From Haliscomenobacter sp. (GTDB lineage: Bacteria; Bacteroidota; Bacteroidia; Chitinophagales; Saprospiraceae): a stretch of DNA of 64,000 nt. How positions within the stretch are numbered: the first letter of the stretch is position 1; every line of letters begins with the position of its first letter. The notes under the pieces were generated by a model. The model searched no databases, was not told the DNA's origin, and was given only the letters and a program-made list of their open reading frames with translations. Shown one piece after another: positions 16,858 to 26,680 of the stretch. Location of the stretch: positions 372,001 through 436,000 of the forward strand of contig JADJHZ010000003.1 of the NCBI GenBank assembly GCA_016707205.1. Direction: 5' to 3'. Both the position numbers and the translations under genes were made by a program.

Positions 16858-19473
16858 ATGTTCAAGAAACTGGTATTCGCTGCATGTTGCCTGGCACTGA
16901 CCCCCTGGGATATGAAAGGCCAGCTCACCGAGGATTTTACCCTCCCTTCCCTGTCCGCCTGGTCGGGGGATACCGCTAAATTTAGAGTGCAGGCTGGCCG
17001 GCTCCAGCTTTTCGATCCCGCTCCGGGGCCCAGCAATGACGCTTACCTTTCCTTATCTGCCCCTACCAGCCGCGAGGCTTCCACTCGTTGGGAGTTTCTG
17101 GCAGTGCAGGAATTCAGCGCTTCGACGAGCAATTATGCCCGGATATACCTGGCAGCAGACAACCCTTCCCTCCTCCTGGCCCAAAACGGCTATTACCTCC
17201 AAATCGGCGGTATCGCCGGGGCCGAAGACGCGCTGGAATTATACCGCCTGGACAAAGGCGTTCCAACCCTCCTGATCCGGGGAACGGCTGGAGCGGTGGG
17301 GGGCGCCCGGGCCGAAGTACGGGCGCGTTTGGCCCGCGATACCTCCGGCGCCTGGACGATGTTCGCGGACTATACCGGAGGGCGGGATTTCAGGCCCGAA
17401 GGCCAGGCGGACGATCCAAGCCGCCACCGAGGCCCCTTTTTCGGGCCTGCCTGCAAGTACTCCTCCACCCGGGGGCAATCGTTCTTTTTCGACGACTTCC
17501 TGATCGACCCGCTTTATCAGGACAAAACGCCGCCGGAGTTGAACGAAGCCGCTTTTCAAAGCCCTGCTTCCCTATTGCTCCGCTTTAACGAACCCCTCGG
17601 CCAAGCCAGCGCCTCTGACCCGCTTCACTACCTGCTGGACCCCGGGGGCATCCGGCCGGTATCCGCGGTTTGGTCGGCAGACGACCCGGCGCTTGTCCTG
17701 CTTTCTTTTCCCTCCCCTCTGGAAAACTTCAAGACCTACACCCTCCGCATAAACCAACTCCGCGACCAGACCGGCAATGAAGCGGCAACCATTAATTATC
17801 CGTTCACGTTCCTTTTTGCCGAAGCGCCTGGGACGGGGGATCTGGTATTTGCCGAAATCATGGCCGACCCCACCCCGGGCCAGGGCGCCCTCCCCGAGAC
17901 CGAATACCTGGAGCTCTACAACCGAAGCGCCAAAGCGCTCCGAACCGAAGGCCTCCAACTCCGCGTAGGCAGCAGCGCCGCAACCTTCCCCGCGCAAACC
18001 ATCCTTCCCGGAGCCTGGGTCCTGGTTTGCGCGGCAGCCGATACCGCTGATTTTCCGGGAGTCGCCTCCAAAATGGCCTTGCCCAGCCTTCCCGGGCTCT
18101 CCAATAGCGGGGCTTTGATCCGCCTGACCGCGAAAACCGGGGAAACCATCGATGCCCTGACGTACGCTTCCAGTTGGTACCGCGATCCGGAAAAAGACGA
18201 CGGAGGGTTTTCCCTCGAGCGAATTGACCCGCTTCTGGCAAGCGATTGCCCCCAAAATTGGCAGGTTTCGCTGGCGGCCAAGGGAGGAACTCCGGGCGCT
18301 CCCAATTCGATCCCGATGGAACAAGCCGACCGCCAGGGCCCTTCTTTGAAACTGGCCATCGGAGAAAGCCCCCTGGAACTCCGCCTGGCCTTTAACGAAA
18401 AACTCCAGGAAACTTCCGCCGCCTCGCTTGCGCATTATTCGATCCGCCCAGCCTTGCCTATATCCCAAGCCCTGGTGGAAAACGAAGGCTATTCCGTCGT
18501 TTTAGTTCTTGGCCAGGATCTGCAACCCGCTCAGCGGTACACGGTGACCGTTAAAGGAGGATTGGCGGATTGCCTCGGAAATTTGTCTGAAAAAGACGCG
18601 AGCCAGGAAACCGGACTCCCGGAAAAACCCACTGCTGGCGATCTGGTGGTCAACGAAATTCTTTTCGATCCCCAAACCGGAGGAAAAGACTTTGTTGAAC
18701 TATACAACCCGTCGAACAAACTGATTAACCTCCAGGGGCTCACCCTTCGCAACGAATTTAAAACCGGGGGGACCGCTGAAACCCAGATCGGTGCGCCGTA
18801 TTTGCTTTTTCCGGGGCGTTGGGTAGCTTATACCCCCGACACGGCCGACCTTCGCTCGCGCTACCCCCTGCCTGATAGCGCCCAAATCGCTCAAAACGAC
18901 CTCCCCTCCCTGGACGCGGAGGAAGGCAATATCAGCCTATACGACGGAGCGATTCTCCTCGCCGCCGCCGATTACCTCGACGATTACCATCATGCCCTGC
19001 TGCGATCCCGCAAGGGAGTATCCCTGGAACGCATAAACCCGGAGGCGTCTCCCCAGATCGCCGCCAACTGGCACTCCGCCTCCAGCGCATCCGGGTACGC
19101 CACTCCCGGCTACCGGAATTCCCAGTTTTTCCCCTTCGATCTCGCCCCCGGCAGCGACGGCTTTTTTGCGTTGCCGGAATCCACGTTTTCCCCGGACGGG
19201 GACGGGTACCAGGATTTTCTTCTGCTGACTTATCAGGCCAGCCAACCGGATTATCTGGTAAACATCCGTATTTTTGACGCCCAGGGCCGGGAGATCAAGA
19301 CCCTGGTGCAGAAGGAGTTGCTCGCTAACGAAGGGGTCTACCAGTGGGACGGAAGCACCTCCGAGGGCGCTAAAGCGCCTATTGGGATCTATATCGTCTG
19401 GATCGAGTATTTTCGCCCCGACGGACAAAAGGGCCAGCAAAAACTGGTTTGCGTGCTGGCCGCCAAACTTTAA
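16858..19473 (+). CDS. Secreted lamin-tail-domain surface protein with FlgD-like C-terminal domain
   Basis: About 871 residues from ATG 16858 (MFKKLVFAACCLALTPWDMKG), with a signal peptide. Residues about 25-220 look like a beta-sandwich. Then come an Ig-like segment (PPELNEAAFQSPASLLLRFN), a first lamin-tail domain (GDLVFAEIMADPTPGQG ... EYLELYNRSAKAL), a second Ig-like segment and a second lamin-tail domain (GDLVVNEILFDPQTGGKDFV ... ELYNPSNKLINLQGL). The C-terminus begins FSPDGDGYQDFLLLTYQ and ends with PIGIYIVWIEYF, a FlgD-Ig/CHU_C-like fold often found at the end of T9SS cargo. It is probably exported to the surface. Its 3' end is 5 nt from dgkA, so they may share a transcript. Confidence 0.85.
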   Translation: MFKKLVFAACCLALTPWDMKGQLTEDFTLPSLSAWSGDTAKFRVQAGRLQLFDPAPGPSNDAYLSLSAPTSREASTRWEFLAVQEFSASTSNYARIYLAADNPSLLLAQNGYYLQIGGIAGAEDALELYRLDKGVPTLLIRGTAGAVGGARAEVRARLARDTSGAWTMFADYTGGRDFRPEGQADDPSRHRGPFFGPACKYSSTRGQSFFFDDFLIDPLYQDKTPPELNEAAFQSPASLLLRFNEPLGQASASDPLHYLLDPGGIRPVSAVWSADDPALVLLSFPSPLENFKTYTLRINQLRDQTGNEAATINYPFTFLFAEAPGTGDLVFAEIMADPTPGQGALPETEYLELYNRSAKALRTEGLQLRVGSSAATFPAQTILPGAWVLVCAAADTADFPGVASKMALPSLPGLSNSGALIRLTAKTGETIDALTYASSWYRDPEKDDGGFSLERIDPLLASDCPQNWQVSLAAKGGTPGAPNSIPMEQADRQGPSLKLAIGESPLELRLAFNEKLQETSAASLAHYSIRPALPISQALVENEGYSVVLVLGQDLQPAQRYTVTVKGGLADCLGNLSEKDASQETGLPEKPTAGDLVVNEILFDPQTGGKDFVELYNPSNKLINLQGLTLRNEFKTGGTAETQIGAPYLLFPGRWVAYTPDTADLRSRYPLPDSAQIAQNDLPSLDAEEGNISLYDGAILLAAADYLDDYHHALLRSRKGVSLERINPEASPQIAANWHSASSASGYATPGYRNSQFFPFDLAPGSDGFFALPESTFSPDGDGYQDFLLLTYQASQPDYLVNIRIFDAQGREIKTLVQKELLANEGVYQWDGSTSEGAKAPIGIYIVWIEYFRPDGQKGQQKLVCVLAAKL

Positions 19474-19478
19474 GACCG

Positions 19479-19832
19479 ATGTTCAAAAAACGCCTGCGCA
19501 GTTTCTATTACGCCTTCCGGGGCATTGCCTGGTTGCTCCTGACCCAGCCCAATGCCCGTATCCACTTGCTGGCTACGGCTCTTGTCGTGGCGGCAGGTTT
19601 TTACTTCCGGGTTTCGCCGCAGGAATGGGCGATTCTGGTATTCGCCATCAGCGCCGTTTGGGTGGCGGAGGCGTTTAATACCGCGCTCGAATTCCTCACC
19701 GACCTCGTCTCCCCCGGCTACCACGACCTCGCTGGCAAAGCCAAGGATGTAGCCGCCGGCGCCGTATTGCTCGCCGCTATCGGCGCCGTGTTCATTGCGG
19801 GAATTGTTTTTGGTCCAAAAATTAGCCCGTGA
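19479..19832 (+). CDS. dgkA: Diacylglycerol/undecaprenol kinase family protein
   Basis: A 117-residue small integral membrane kinase from ATG 19479 (MFKKRLRSFYYAFRGIAWLL). The family motif is WVAEAFNTALEFLTDLVSP, with the catalytic Glu and Asn of the 'E.xNTAxE' core; GKAKDVAAGAVLLAAIGA is the third membrane helix with the conserved KDxxAGAV. In Gram-positive relatives the substrate is undecaprenol, in enterics diacylglycerol; in Bacteroidota undecaprenol is the likelier choice, which I infer rather than see. Confidence 0.92.
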   Translation: MFKKRLRSFYYAFRGIAWLLLTQPNARIHLLATALVVAAGFYFRVSPQEWAILVFAISAVWVAEAFNTALEFLTDLVSPGYHDLAGKAKDVAAGAVLLAAIGAVFIAGIVFGPKISP

Positions 19833-19842
19833 AAAAGTTCAA

Positions 19843-19881
19843 GGTTAACCCTCAACGCCCTAACGCCTCAACGCCTCAACC
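19843..19881. repeat. 8-nt degenerate repeat (CCTCAACG units)
   Basis: About four CYTMAACG units, the complement of a GTTGAGG-type octamer, in the 52 bp between dgkA and the acetyltransferase gene. Confidence 0.7.
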
Positions 19882-19884
19882 TAC

Positions 19885-20337
19885 ATGCTCCACTTCCTCT
19901 GCCTCCCCTTCGACCAGCTTTCGCTTCGCCAGCTCTATGAGATCATGGCCTGCCGGCAAGCGGTTTTTAGCGTGGAACAGAAATGCTTTTACCTGGACGC
20001 TGATGGAAAAGACCTTTCGGCCTGGCACTTGATGGGCATGGATTCCCAGGGAAGGATTGCCGCGTATGCGCGGCTTTTGCCTGAAGGCGTTGCCTATGCA
20101 GAATACCAGTCGTTCGGAAGGGTCCTGACCATGGATTTTGCCCGGGGCACAGGAGCGGGAAAAGAACTGGTGAAGCAGGCCTTAGAGGAGATGGACCGGC
20201 TTTTTGGAAAAGGCCCCATCAAGATCGCCGCACAGACCTACCTGATTCGGTTTTACGGAGGGTTTGGATTCCGGGGAGAGGGAGAAGAGTTCCTGGAAGA
20301 TGGGATTCCTCATGTGTACATGATCCGAAAACCCTGA
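19885..20337 (+). CDS. ElaA-type GNAT N-acetyltransferase
   Basis: A 150-residue GNAT enzyme that moves an acetyl group from acetyl-CoA to an unknown amine. The N-terminal RQAVFSVEQKCFYLDADGKD is the mark of the ElaA subgroup; FARGTGAGKELVKQALEEMD is the acetyl-CoA pyrophosphate-binding loop; FYGGFGFRGEGEEFLEDGIP with HVYM near the end closes the fold. No signal peptide. An intrinsic terminator follows 5 nt after the stop. Confidence 0.9.
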   Translation: MLHFLCLPFDQLSLRQLYEIMACRQAVFSVEQKCFYLDADGKDLSAWHLMGMDSQGRIAAYARLLPEGVAYAEYQSFGRVLTMDFARGTGAGKELVKQALEEMDRLFGKGPIKIAAQTYLIRFYGGFGFRGEGEEFLEDGIPHVYMIRKP

Positions 20338-20342
20338 CCAAG

Positions 20343-20367
20343 GACCTTATTTTAAGGTCATTTTTTT
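20343..20367 (+). terminator. Intrinsic terminator after the ElaA-type acetyltransferase gene
   Basis: GACCTTA-TTT-TAAGGTC, a perfect 7-bp stem (20343-20359), then A and seven Ts. It starts 6 nt past the stop codon, so the dgkA/acetyltransferase transcript ends here. Confidence 0.8.
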
Positions 20368-20538
20368 CAAAAAAATAATTTCGGCCCTTTTAAGCCTTCG
20401 GGGAAAATTCCAAAAGAAAAACCGATTACTATACGGCATCATTTCGTAAATTGTAGATACTTGACGCAAATAGGTTTGGAAAATCCCAAGCCTGTTCGCG
20501 TCCGGATAGATTATGGCCAAAGAAAACCAATCACCACA

Positions 20539-21180
20539 GTGACCGACAGCTACAGGCACCAGGGTATGCGGCGGCAACTCGTCGACGAGTTGCGGCAAAA
20601 GGGTATCCGCGACGAGCGGGTGCTGGAGGCGATGAACACCCTGCCCCGTCATATTTTCCTAGACAACGCGTTTGAAGAATGGGCCTATCAGGACCAGCCC
20701 TTCCCCATTGCCGCAGGCCAAACGATCTCCCAGCCCTACACGGTGGCTTACATGACGGAACTTCTCGACGTTCGCAAACGCGATAAGGTCCTGGAAATCG
20801 GTACGGGGTCGGGCTATCAGGCTGCGATCCTGGCGATGCTGGGCGCCCGTGTGTTCAGCATCGAACGCCAAAAAGAACTGTACGAGAGCGCCAAAATCCT
20901 GCTCGAAAAGCTGGGTTTTTCCCGCATTCGCCTTTTTTTCCGCGACGGCTATAAAGGTCTCGCCGAATTCGGTCCTTTCGACCGCATCATCGTCACGGCC
21001 GGCGCCCCTTACATCCCCGAGCCGTTGAAGCAGCAACTCAAAATCGGAGGCATCCTCGTCATCCCGGTAGGCGAAGACATCCAAACCATGTTCCGGATCA
21101 CCCGGCGCTCGGAAACGGAATTTGAAGAAGAAAAAAAAGGAAGCTTCCGGTTTGTGCCTTTTCTGGGAGGGACGAAGTAG
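20539..21180 (+). CDS. pcm: Protein-L-isoaspartate O-methyltransferase
   Basis: Repairs isoaspartyl residues in damaged proteins by methylating them with S-adenosylmethionine. I choose the GTG at 20539 (protein then begins MTDSYRHQGMRRQLVDELRQ), because 'DSYRHxGxRRxLV' is the usual start in this group; the next ATG is 20566 and a longer TTG start at 20461 would add 26 residues without homology. Motif I is VLEIGTGSGYQAAILAML, and PFDRIIVTAGAPYIPEPLKQ and GGILVIPVG are also typical. About 213 residues, normal for PCMT. Confidence 0.92.
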   Translation: MTDSYRHQGMRRQLVDELRQKGIRDERVLEAMNTLPRHIFLDNAFEEWAYQDQPFPIAAGQTISQPYTVAYMTELLDVRKRDKVLEIGTGSGYQAAILAMLGARVFSIERQKELYESAKILLEKLGFSRIRLFFRDGYKGLAEFGPFDRIIVTAGAPYIPEPLKQQLKIGGILVIPVGEDIQTMFRITRRSETEFEEEKKGSFRFVPFLGGTK

Positions 21181-21210
21181 ACGTTGGACGGTGGACGGTG
21201 GACGGGAGGA
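21181..21210. repeat. 7-nt degenerate repeat (GACGGTG units)
   Basis: GACGTTGGACGGTGGACGG: three to four heptamers directly after the pcm stop, in the short gap before the RND gene. Confidence 0.7.
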
Positions 21211-21283
21211 GGGGAACAAAAGGGAAAAAGAGGGGGTTGCCTTCGCTTGGAAAATACCGTAGTTTGGGACCTAAAAACCCCAG

Positions 21284-24200
21284 ATGGTATCTCCGTTCCG
21301 AATCGTTTTGATTTTTCTGGCTGTGGCGGCGCTGAGTGTGGCCGTGCTTCCCTATTTGCACATCGAACTGCTTCCCAGGGGCAATTCTACCAAGATGCTC
21401 GTGCAATTTTCCTTGCCGGGCGGGGCGCCCGAAACGGTGGAACAGCAGGCCACTGCGATGCTCGAAGGCGTACTTTCCCAATTGAGGGGGCTGACCAAGA
21501 TCGAATCCGTTTCCGGATACAACGGGGGGAGCATCACGCTGGAATTCGCACCCAAAACGGATATGGACGCCCGGGAGTTTGAGCTCCACGCGCTGCTTCG
21601 GCAGGTTTTTCCGCGTTTACCTGCCGGGGTTTCCTACCCTAAAGCCCAGCGGGTGGGGGACGTCAATACGCAGGCCCGCCAAAGCCCGTTCATTGCGTAC
21701 ACCGTGGAAGGTCCGGCGGCGGCGTTTCAAATTCGGAAAACGGCGGAATCGGTGTTTCGCAAAGGGCTCGCTGAAATTGGCGGGCTGCGGGAAATCCAGT
21801 TTTCCGGCGCGCCATCGCTCCAACTGGCCATCCGCTTTTACCCGGACAAGCTGGCGGCGCTCGGCCTCCCGGCGGATGCCCTGGGAAGCGCCCTGCGCGA
21901 TCAATTTCAGGTTCAATACCCCGGGAGCGCTTACAATCAGCGCGGAGAGGTATTTTTTATACAATTCCGCCATTTGCCCGCCTCCCTGGAAACCATCGAG
22001 CGATTGCCCATCGCGCTTCCCCATGGAGGGCGCGTTTTGCTGAAGGAGGTGGCCAAAGCCAGCCTGGAAGAAGAACAGCCGGGACAATACTACCGCATCA
22101 ACGGGAAAAACTCGGTCCTGATGGCTTTACAAGCCCGGGAAGGGCAAAACGCTATCGCGCTGTCCAGAAAGGTGCGCGCGTTGGTCCCCCGGCTGTCCCG
22201 CCAACTGCCGGCAGGCTACGCCGTCCGGCTGGAGTACGACCAAACCGAGTATCTGTCCAAAGAATTAACCAAGACCTACCGCCGAACCGCCTGGTCGATG
22301 TCCATCCTGATCCTCTTCATCCTGCTGGCCTACCGGGACTGGAGGAGTTTGGCGGCGCTCTTATCGGGCCTGACGGTGAATCTGGGGCTTACCCTGTTGC
22401 TGGTATGGGCATTCGGGGTACCGGTGCACCTCTACACCCTGGCTGGGGTGGCCATCGCCTTTGGGATCATGATCGACAATGCCGTGGTGATGCTCGACTA
22501 CTACCGGCAGCACCGCAGGCGGCTGGTGTTTACCTCCATCATGGGCGCCACGCTCACCACCGTCGCCGCCCTGGGTCTTGTATTTTTGCTGCCGCCCGAA
22601 GAGCGGCAAAACCTGCAGGACTTTGCCCTGGTGGTTTGCCTTTCGCTCGCCGCCTCCCTGGCCGTCGCGTTGGGGTTCATTCCCGGCATGTACGAGCTGC
22701 TTCGCGGAAAAAAGGCGGCGCATCCGGCCCACATGCCCTTGCCCAAGCGCTGGCGCGTACGGTCGTTTCGCATGTTTTATCGCTTCACGGCGTTTTGCGC
22801 GCGGTTCCGGCCCCTTTACCTGGGTTTATGGGCCCTGGCCCTGGGCCTGCCGCTTTTCTTATTGCCCGCCAAAATAGAAGGCTGGGAGTATTACAACGCC
22901 ACCATAGGCGCCCCGGGCTATCAGGAAAACGTAAGGCCCGTCGTGGACCGCCTCACCGGAGGAGCGCTCCGCCTGTTTTTGCGCGAAGTATTTGAACGGT
23001 CTGGCTACCGCGATTTCGAACGGACCCGTCTGATGGTAAGAGCCGAACTGCCCCACGGCGCAACCCCGCAGCAGATGGACTTTCTGCTGCGGCGCATGGA
23101 GGACATTCTGGAAGGCGTGGAGGGCGTGGAGAAGTACGTGACCAACGTCTACTCCGGCGAGGAAGGCCGGATCGAGATCACCTTTACCCCCGCCTACGAG
23201 CGGAGCGCGCTTCCTTATGTGTTGCGGTCGCGCCTCATCGCCCGGTCGACCGACTGGAGCGGCGTGAATTGGGGCATTTACGGCGTAGGGCAAGGGTTTG
23301 GAACGGGCGTTGGCGAGAGCATCCCCAGCTACCGGGTCCCCTTAATGGGATACAACTACGACCAGCTCGCCTATTGGGCCGGCGAGCTCAAGACCATGCT
23401 GGAGACCCATCCCCGGGTACAGAAAGTGAGCACCGACGGCCGTTTGGAGTACGACGAAAAATCGGCCTATATCTACCGGTTGCAGTTCGACCGGGAAAAG
23501 CTGGCCCGGAAGGGAGTCAATATGGGTCCTTTGCTGAGTGCCTTGCAAGCCAGCACGCTTCCGCTGGGCGCCCAGATTCAGGGGGAGGCAGGCGGGGAAT
23601 CCTATCCGGTGCGGCTTGCCGCCTACGGCAGCGAATCCTTTTCCACCTTTGACCTGATGGGCAAGGGGCTCGCACTGGACACGGTGCGGACCGTCCGGCT
23701 GGGCGAAGCGGCTACCTTGAACTGGGAAAAGACCACGGCGGCCATTCACCGCCAGAACCGGCGTTATGTTCGGATGGTTCATTTTGAATACACCGGCTCG
23801 TACGTATTTGGGGGCCGGTTCCTCAACGAAACGCTGGAAAAGCTCAACGCCCGCCTCCCGGCAGGGTACGAAGCCAAGCGCGAAGAGTACCGCTCGTTTT
23901 GGGAAGGCAAATCGGCCAAAAACCGGTGGCTGCTTCTACTCGCGCTCCTGGGCGCCAATTTTTTCATCTGCGCTATTTTATTTGAGAGCTTTCGCAAGCC
24001 GCTGGCGGTGATCGCCATGATCCCGCTTTCGCTGATCGGACTGTTTCTGACCTTTGCCTGGGGTGGGTTTTACTTCGACCAGGGGGGGTACGCCGCCATG
24101 GTCTTGCTGGGGGGCATATCGGTCAACGCCGCCATATTCGTTGTCAACGACTACATGCACCATCCCGGGCGGGGGCGCCGCCCCAACCGGGCGTTGTTGC

Positions 24201-24442
24201 TCGCGCTCGTACAAAGAGGCCGGACGATCGTACTCACTGTGGTCTCCACCATTTGCGGGCTGATCCCCTTCCTGAGCGGAGGCGATGCGGAGGTGTTCTG
24301 GTTTGCCCTGGCGGTGGGCGCTACCGGGGGCTTGCTGTTTTCGCTGTTCGCGGTGTTTACGGCGCTGCCGGTGATGATGTGGAAGGGGGTGGGGCGGCAG
24401 GCACAAAAACCGGGGACGCGAAGTGAGACAAGCTCAGTTTAA
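21284..24442 (+). CDS. RND-family efflux transporter permease (stand-alone)
   Basis: A 1052-residue AcrB/MexB-type protein with the RND pattern: one N-terminal helix (MVSPFRIVLIFLAVAALSVA), a large periplasmic loop, a helix bundle (about 335-500), a second helix and loop (about 520-870) and a final bundle. The family motifs are GVAIAFGIMIDNAVVMLDYY (helix 4, carrying the proton-relay Asp) and VLLGGISVNAAIFVVNDYMH. Proton-driven export of small molecules or lipids is implied. No adaptor or TolC gene is beside it, in contrast to the full RND operon at 31.7-37.4 kb, so it either borrows partners or does something else. Confidence 0.9.
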   Translation: MVSPFRIVLIFLAVAALSVAVLPYLHIELLPRGNSTKMLVQFSLPGGAPETVEQQATAMLEGVLSQLRGLTKIESVSGYNGGSITLEFAPKTDMDAREFELHALLRQVFPRLPAGVSYPKAQRVGDVNTQARQSPFIAYTVEGPAAAFQIRKTAESVFRKGLAEIGGLREIQFSGAPSLQLAIRFYPDKLAALGLPADALGSALRDQFQVQYPGSAYNQRGEVFFIQFRHLPASLETIERLPIALPHGGRVLLKEVAKASLEEEQPGQYYRINGKNSVLMALQAREGQNAIALSRKVRALVPRLSRQLPAGYAVRLEYDQTEYLSKELTKTYRRTAWSMSILILFILLAYRDWRSLAALLSGLTVNLGLTLLLVWAFGVPVHLYTLAGVAIAFGIMIDNAVVMLDYYRQHRRRLVFTSIMGATLTTVAALGLVFLLPPEERQNLQDFALVVCLSLAASLAVALGFIPGMYELLRGKKAAHPAHMPLPKRWRVRSFRMFYRFTAFCARFRPLYLGLWALALGLPLFLLPAKIEGWEYYNATIGAPGYQENVRPVVDRLTGGALRLFLREVFERSGYRDFERTRLMVRAELPHGATPQQMDFLLRRMEDILEGVEGVEKYVTNVYSGEEGRIEITFTPAYERSALPYVLRSRLIARSTDWSGVNWGIYGVGQGFGTGVGESIPSYRVPLMGYNYDQLAYWAGELKTMLETHPRVQKVSTDGRLEYDEKSAYIYRLQFDREKLARKGVNMGPLLSALQASTLPLGAQIQGEAGGESYPVRLAAYGSESFSTFDLMGKGLALDTVRTVRLGEAATLNWEKTTAAIHRQNRRYVRMVHFEYTGSYVFGGRFLNETLEKLNARLPAGYEAKREEYRSFWEGKSAKNRWLLLLALLGANFFICAILFESFRKPLAVIAMIPLSLIGLFLTFAWGGFYFDQGGYAAMVLLGGISVNAAIFVVNDYMHHPGRGRRPNRALLLALVQRGRTIVLTVVSTICGLIPFLSGGDAEVFWFALAVGATGGLLFSLFAVFTALPVMMWKGVGRQAQKPGTRSETSSV

Positions 24443-24494
24443 TATCATATTTTGGGATTAAAATCCATAACCCATAAAATTTTCACCATTTAAA

Positions 24495-25625
24495 ATGCAA
24501 ACTGCTCTAACCCCTATTATTTTAGTGGCTATGTGTTTTTCCTGTAATTTTCAGGGAGGAAATAATCCAAACGCCCCTCGGGTCGATTGTATTCCAACAG
24601 GTTCCGTTGTCCTTAGCGTGGACTCTCTTATTTCTGTAACAAGAACTGCTCAAATTAGCACGGATTACAACGACCCTTCTTTTCAATTACATGGAGCCGG
24701 AAAGGTGTATCGCATTGACTTAAAAAACAATAAAATATTTCAAACCTTTGACATTCCAAAAGAAGGGCCTGGAGGAATTAGCAGCAAATCTGAGTTTGAC
24801 GCAATCGTTACCTTTGACGATAATACGTTCTTATATGCTCACCATCTTTTGCAAAAAATATTTTAATTAAAAGGAGGGGCATCAAATGCTGTATTTGCAA
24901 CATCTGAAGATGATGGGCAAAAATTAATTTCAACGAAATATTCAAGACCAATAAAAAACGACCGGCTCGCTCTGTTTCCTGCCATGGCCAATTTTTCTAA
25001 ACGGGAACCTCACTTTGCCTATTTAAAAGCGGATCTCTTAGAAAACACGTTCGAACCAGTTATTGAATATCCTTCCACTTATCATGAAAAATTTTATGGA
25101 TTAATTCCTTGGATTTATCTACCCAGCGGTTATTTTTCTCCTCAAGAAGACCGATATTTTATTTCTTTCCCACTTGATCCAAACATCTACATCTTCAATA
25201 AAGATTTCAAACTGGTAAAAAAAGTTGACCTGTCGTCTGCGGCAATACCGAAACCGATAAAGCCTTTTAAAGAAAAGTACACGGAGAATTACGACTATCA
25301 AAAAGAAAATCAATTTTATTCATTACTGTCCTACTATTTAGATATGCTTCCCGATTTTGAGCATAACCGGGTTTACAGGTTAGCCCTAATTAAAAAAGCA
25401 GATCCAAATAATCCCAAAAGCGATCCTATTATTTCCTATACGATCGTTGTATGCGATAGCGATTTAAACATACTCGGCGAATGGGAAATACCGTCGAAAT
25501 ACGACTTAAGTTCTCCGGTGCTCGTCAATAGTCAAGGCCTATGGCTACTGGACAAGGAGAAAACAAACCCCGAGGAGACGCTGCTTACGTTTGATATTTT
25601 CGATGGGAAATTCAAGAAAGCGTAA
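24495..25625 (+). pseudogene. 6-bladed beta-propeller lipoprotein, interrupted by an in-frame TAA
   Basis: The frame opens at ATG 24495 (MQTALTPIILVAMCFSCNFQ, a possible lipobox at C17). It has the family motif KEGPGG near residue 90, and stops at TAA 24864-24866 after HHLLQKIF. The same frame then runs on without break to 25625 (376 codons plus stop if the TAA is read through), including YFISFPLDPNIYIFNKDFKL and SYTIVVCDSDLNILGEWEIP. One base change (TTA to TAA) explains it. Its relatives at 28452 and 30296 are of the same kind. These proteins are Bacteroidota envelope propellers of unknown role. AT-rich compared with the flanking genes. Confidence 0.75.
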
Positions 25626-25700
25626 ATTCAGTAAAAAAGGGCGGCCCAAGGGGGCTGGTGGTTAGTGATTCAATTCCACGCGCAACGGGCTGTCTGCACC

Positions 25701-26243
25701 CTACCCTTTGTCCTCCTCGACCCCATGCTGTGCAATAATCGCCTTCACCTCCTCTTCGCTCAAGCCTGTGAGCAGGCAGAGGATTTCAAAGGAAACCCCG
25801 TTTTGGTAGCCCCGCAGGACCACTTCGTTCACGTTTTTTTCTTTTCCTTGCTGGAGCCCTTCCTGGATTCCTTTTTGGAGCCCTTGCCTTCCTTTTTGGA
25901 TTCCTTCCTGAAGGATCATGTCATACGTACTCATAACCTCTTCTTTTATGGCAGCAGGCAGGGCTTTGACCATTTCCGCCCATTGCCTTGCCGGTATTTT
26001 GGTGATGCTTACCATGTAAACAATTACTTCTTTTAAAAGGTTTCCTCCGGTGGTTTGCGCCAACGTGTCTGATGATTCCGGGGTGACAAATGTGGTTTGT
26101 TCCGCTTTCAGGCTCTGGAAATCCAGCAAGACCTGCAAGCGCTCCGGCAAAAATGTTTTCAAAAAATCCCGGGCGATATCGATATCCGATAACAGGGATT
26201 TCATGAACGCATCGTGGGGAGGGCGAATTGATTTTGGCATCAT
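25701..26243 (-). CDS. Rpn-family (PD-(D/E)XK transposase-like) protein, internally deleted, copy 1
   Basis: From the tandem ATGATG at 26238-26243 the protein begins MMPKSIRPPHDAFMKSLLSD, the normal N-terminus of Rpn/YhgA-like recombination-promoting nucleases. The middle is missing: after LLDFQSLKAEQTTF the sequence jumps to LLKEVIVYMVSITKIPARQW, so the catalytic D...ExK core (EHKS-type motif) is absent and the protein is about 180 residues instead of about 300. The C-terminus has the usual GIQKGxxxGxQ tract (ILQEGIQKGRQGLQKGIQEG). Probably inactive as a nuclease. A second, more damaged copy is at 38574. It sits between the broken propeller gene and the FGE homologue, on the opposite strand. 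Confidence 0.75.
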   Translation of the reverse strand: MMPKSIRPPHDAFMKSLLSDIDIARDFLKTFLPERLQVLLDFQSLKAEQTTFVTPESSDTLAQTTGGNLLKEVIVYMVSITKIPARQWAEMVKALPAAIKEEVMSTYDMILQEGIQKGRQGLQKGIQEGLQQGKEKNVNEVVLRGYQNGVSFEILCLLTGLSEEEVKAIIAQHGVEEDKG

Positions 26244-26286
26244 CAAATATACGAAAACACGTTGTTTTAAACAAAATGTTTTCGGA
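26244..26286 (-). promoter_or_regulatory. Rpn copy 1 promoter with overlapping palindrome
   Basis: On the minus strand TTTG (26272-26275), a 20-nt spacer and TATATTTG (26244-26251) match the Bacteroidota -33/-7 consensus. The ATGATG start follows with no gap, so the mRNA should be leaderless or nearly so. A 37-bp palindrome with arms TACGAAAACA/TGTTTTCG(T)A and inner arms TTGTT/AACAA spans 26250-26286, over the promoter. In this copy the outermost base pair is broken. Confidence 0.75.
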
Positions 26287-26680
26287 TTGTTTTTTTGAAA
26301 AACGCTGTGGGATTCGGAGGAAAGACGTTCCAGGTTTCCGGTACGCTTTGCGCGTGGGCTCAGAAAGGGGGGCATCAACCAGGAACGGCTTGGGCCACTC
26401 CCATGGCATCCTCCGGCGCAAACGGAAAAAATGCCAAACTACGTACCACCCAAGCTTTGGGAATAAACAGGCGCGCGCTCAAAACAGACCGCTAGAAACC
26501 AGTCATTTGCCATACCCACATAACAACATACTGCCGAAGTCCAGCAATTGCCGCCAACCTCTGCCTGCTTGACTTCTGCGAAAAAACAGCCCATCTTTAT
26601 TCCGCACAACGGCCGTTTCGTGCCGGCGATTCCCGAAAAGCCGGAAAAGAGTAGGGGTAATGCTGAATCCAAGTAATTTT

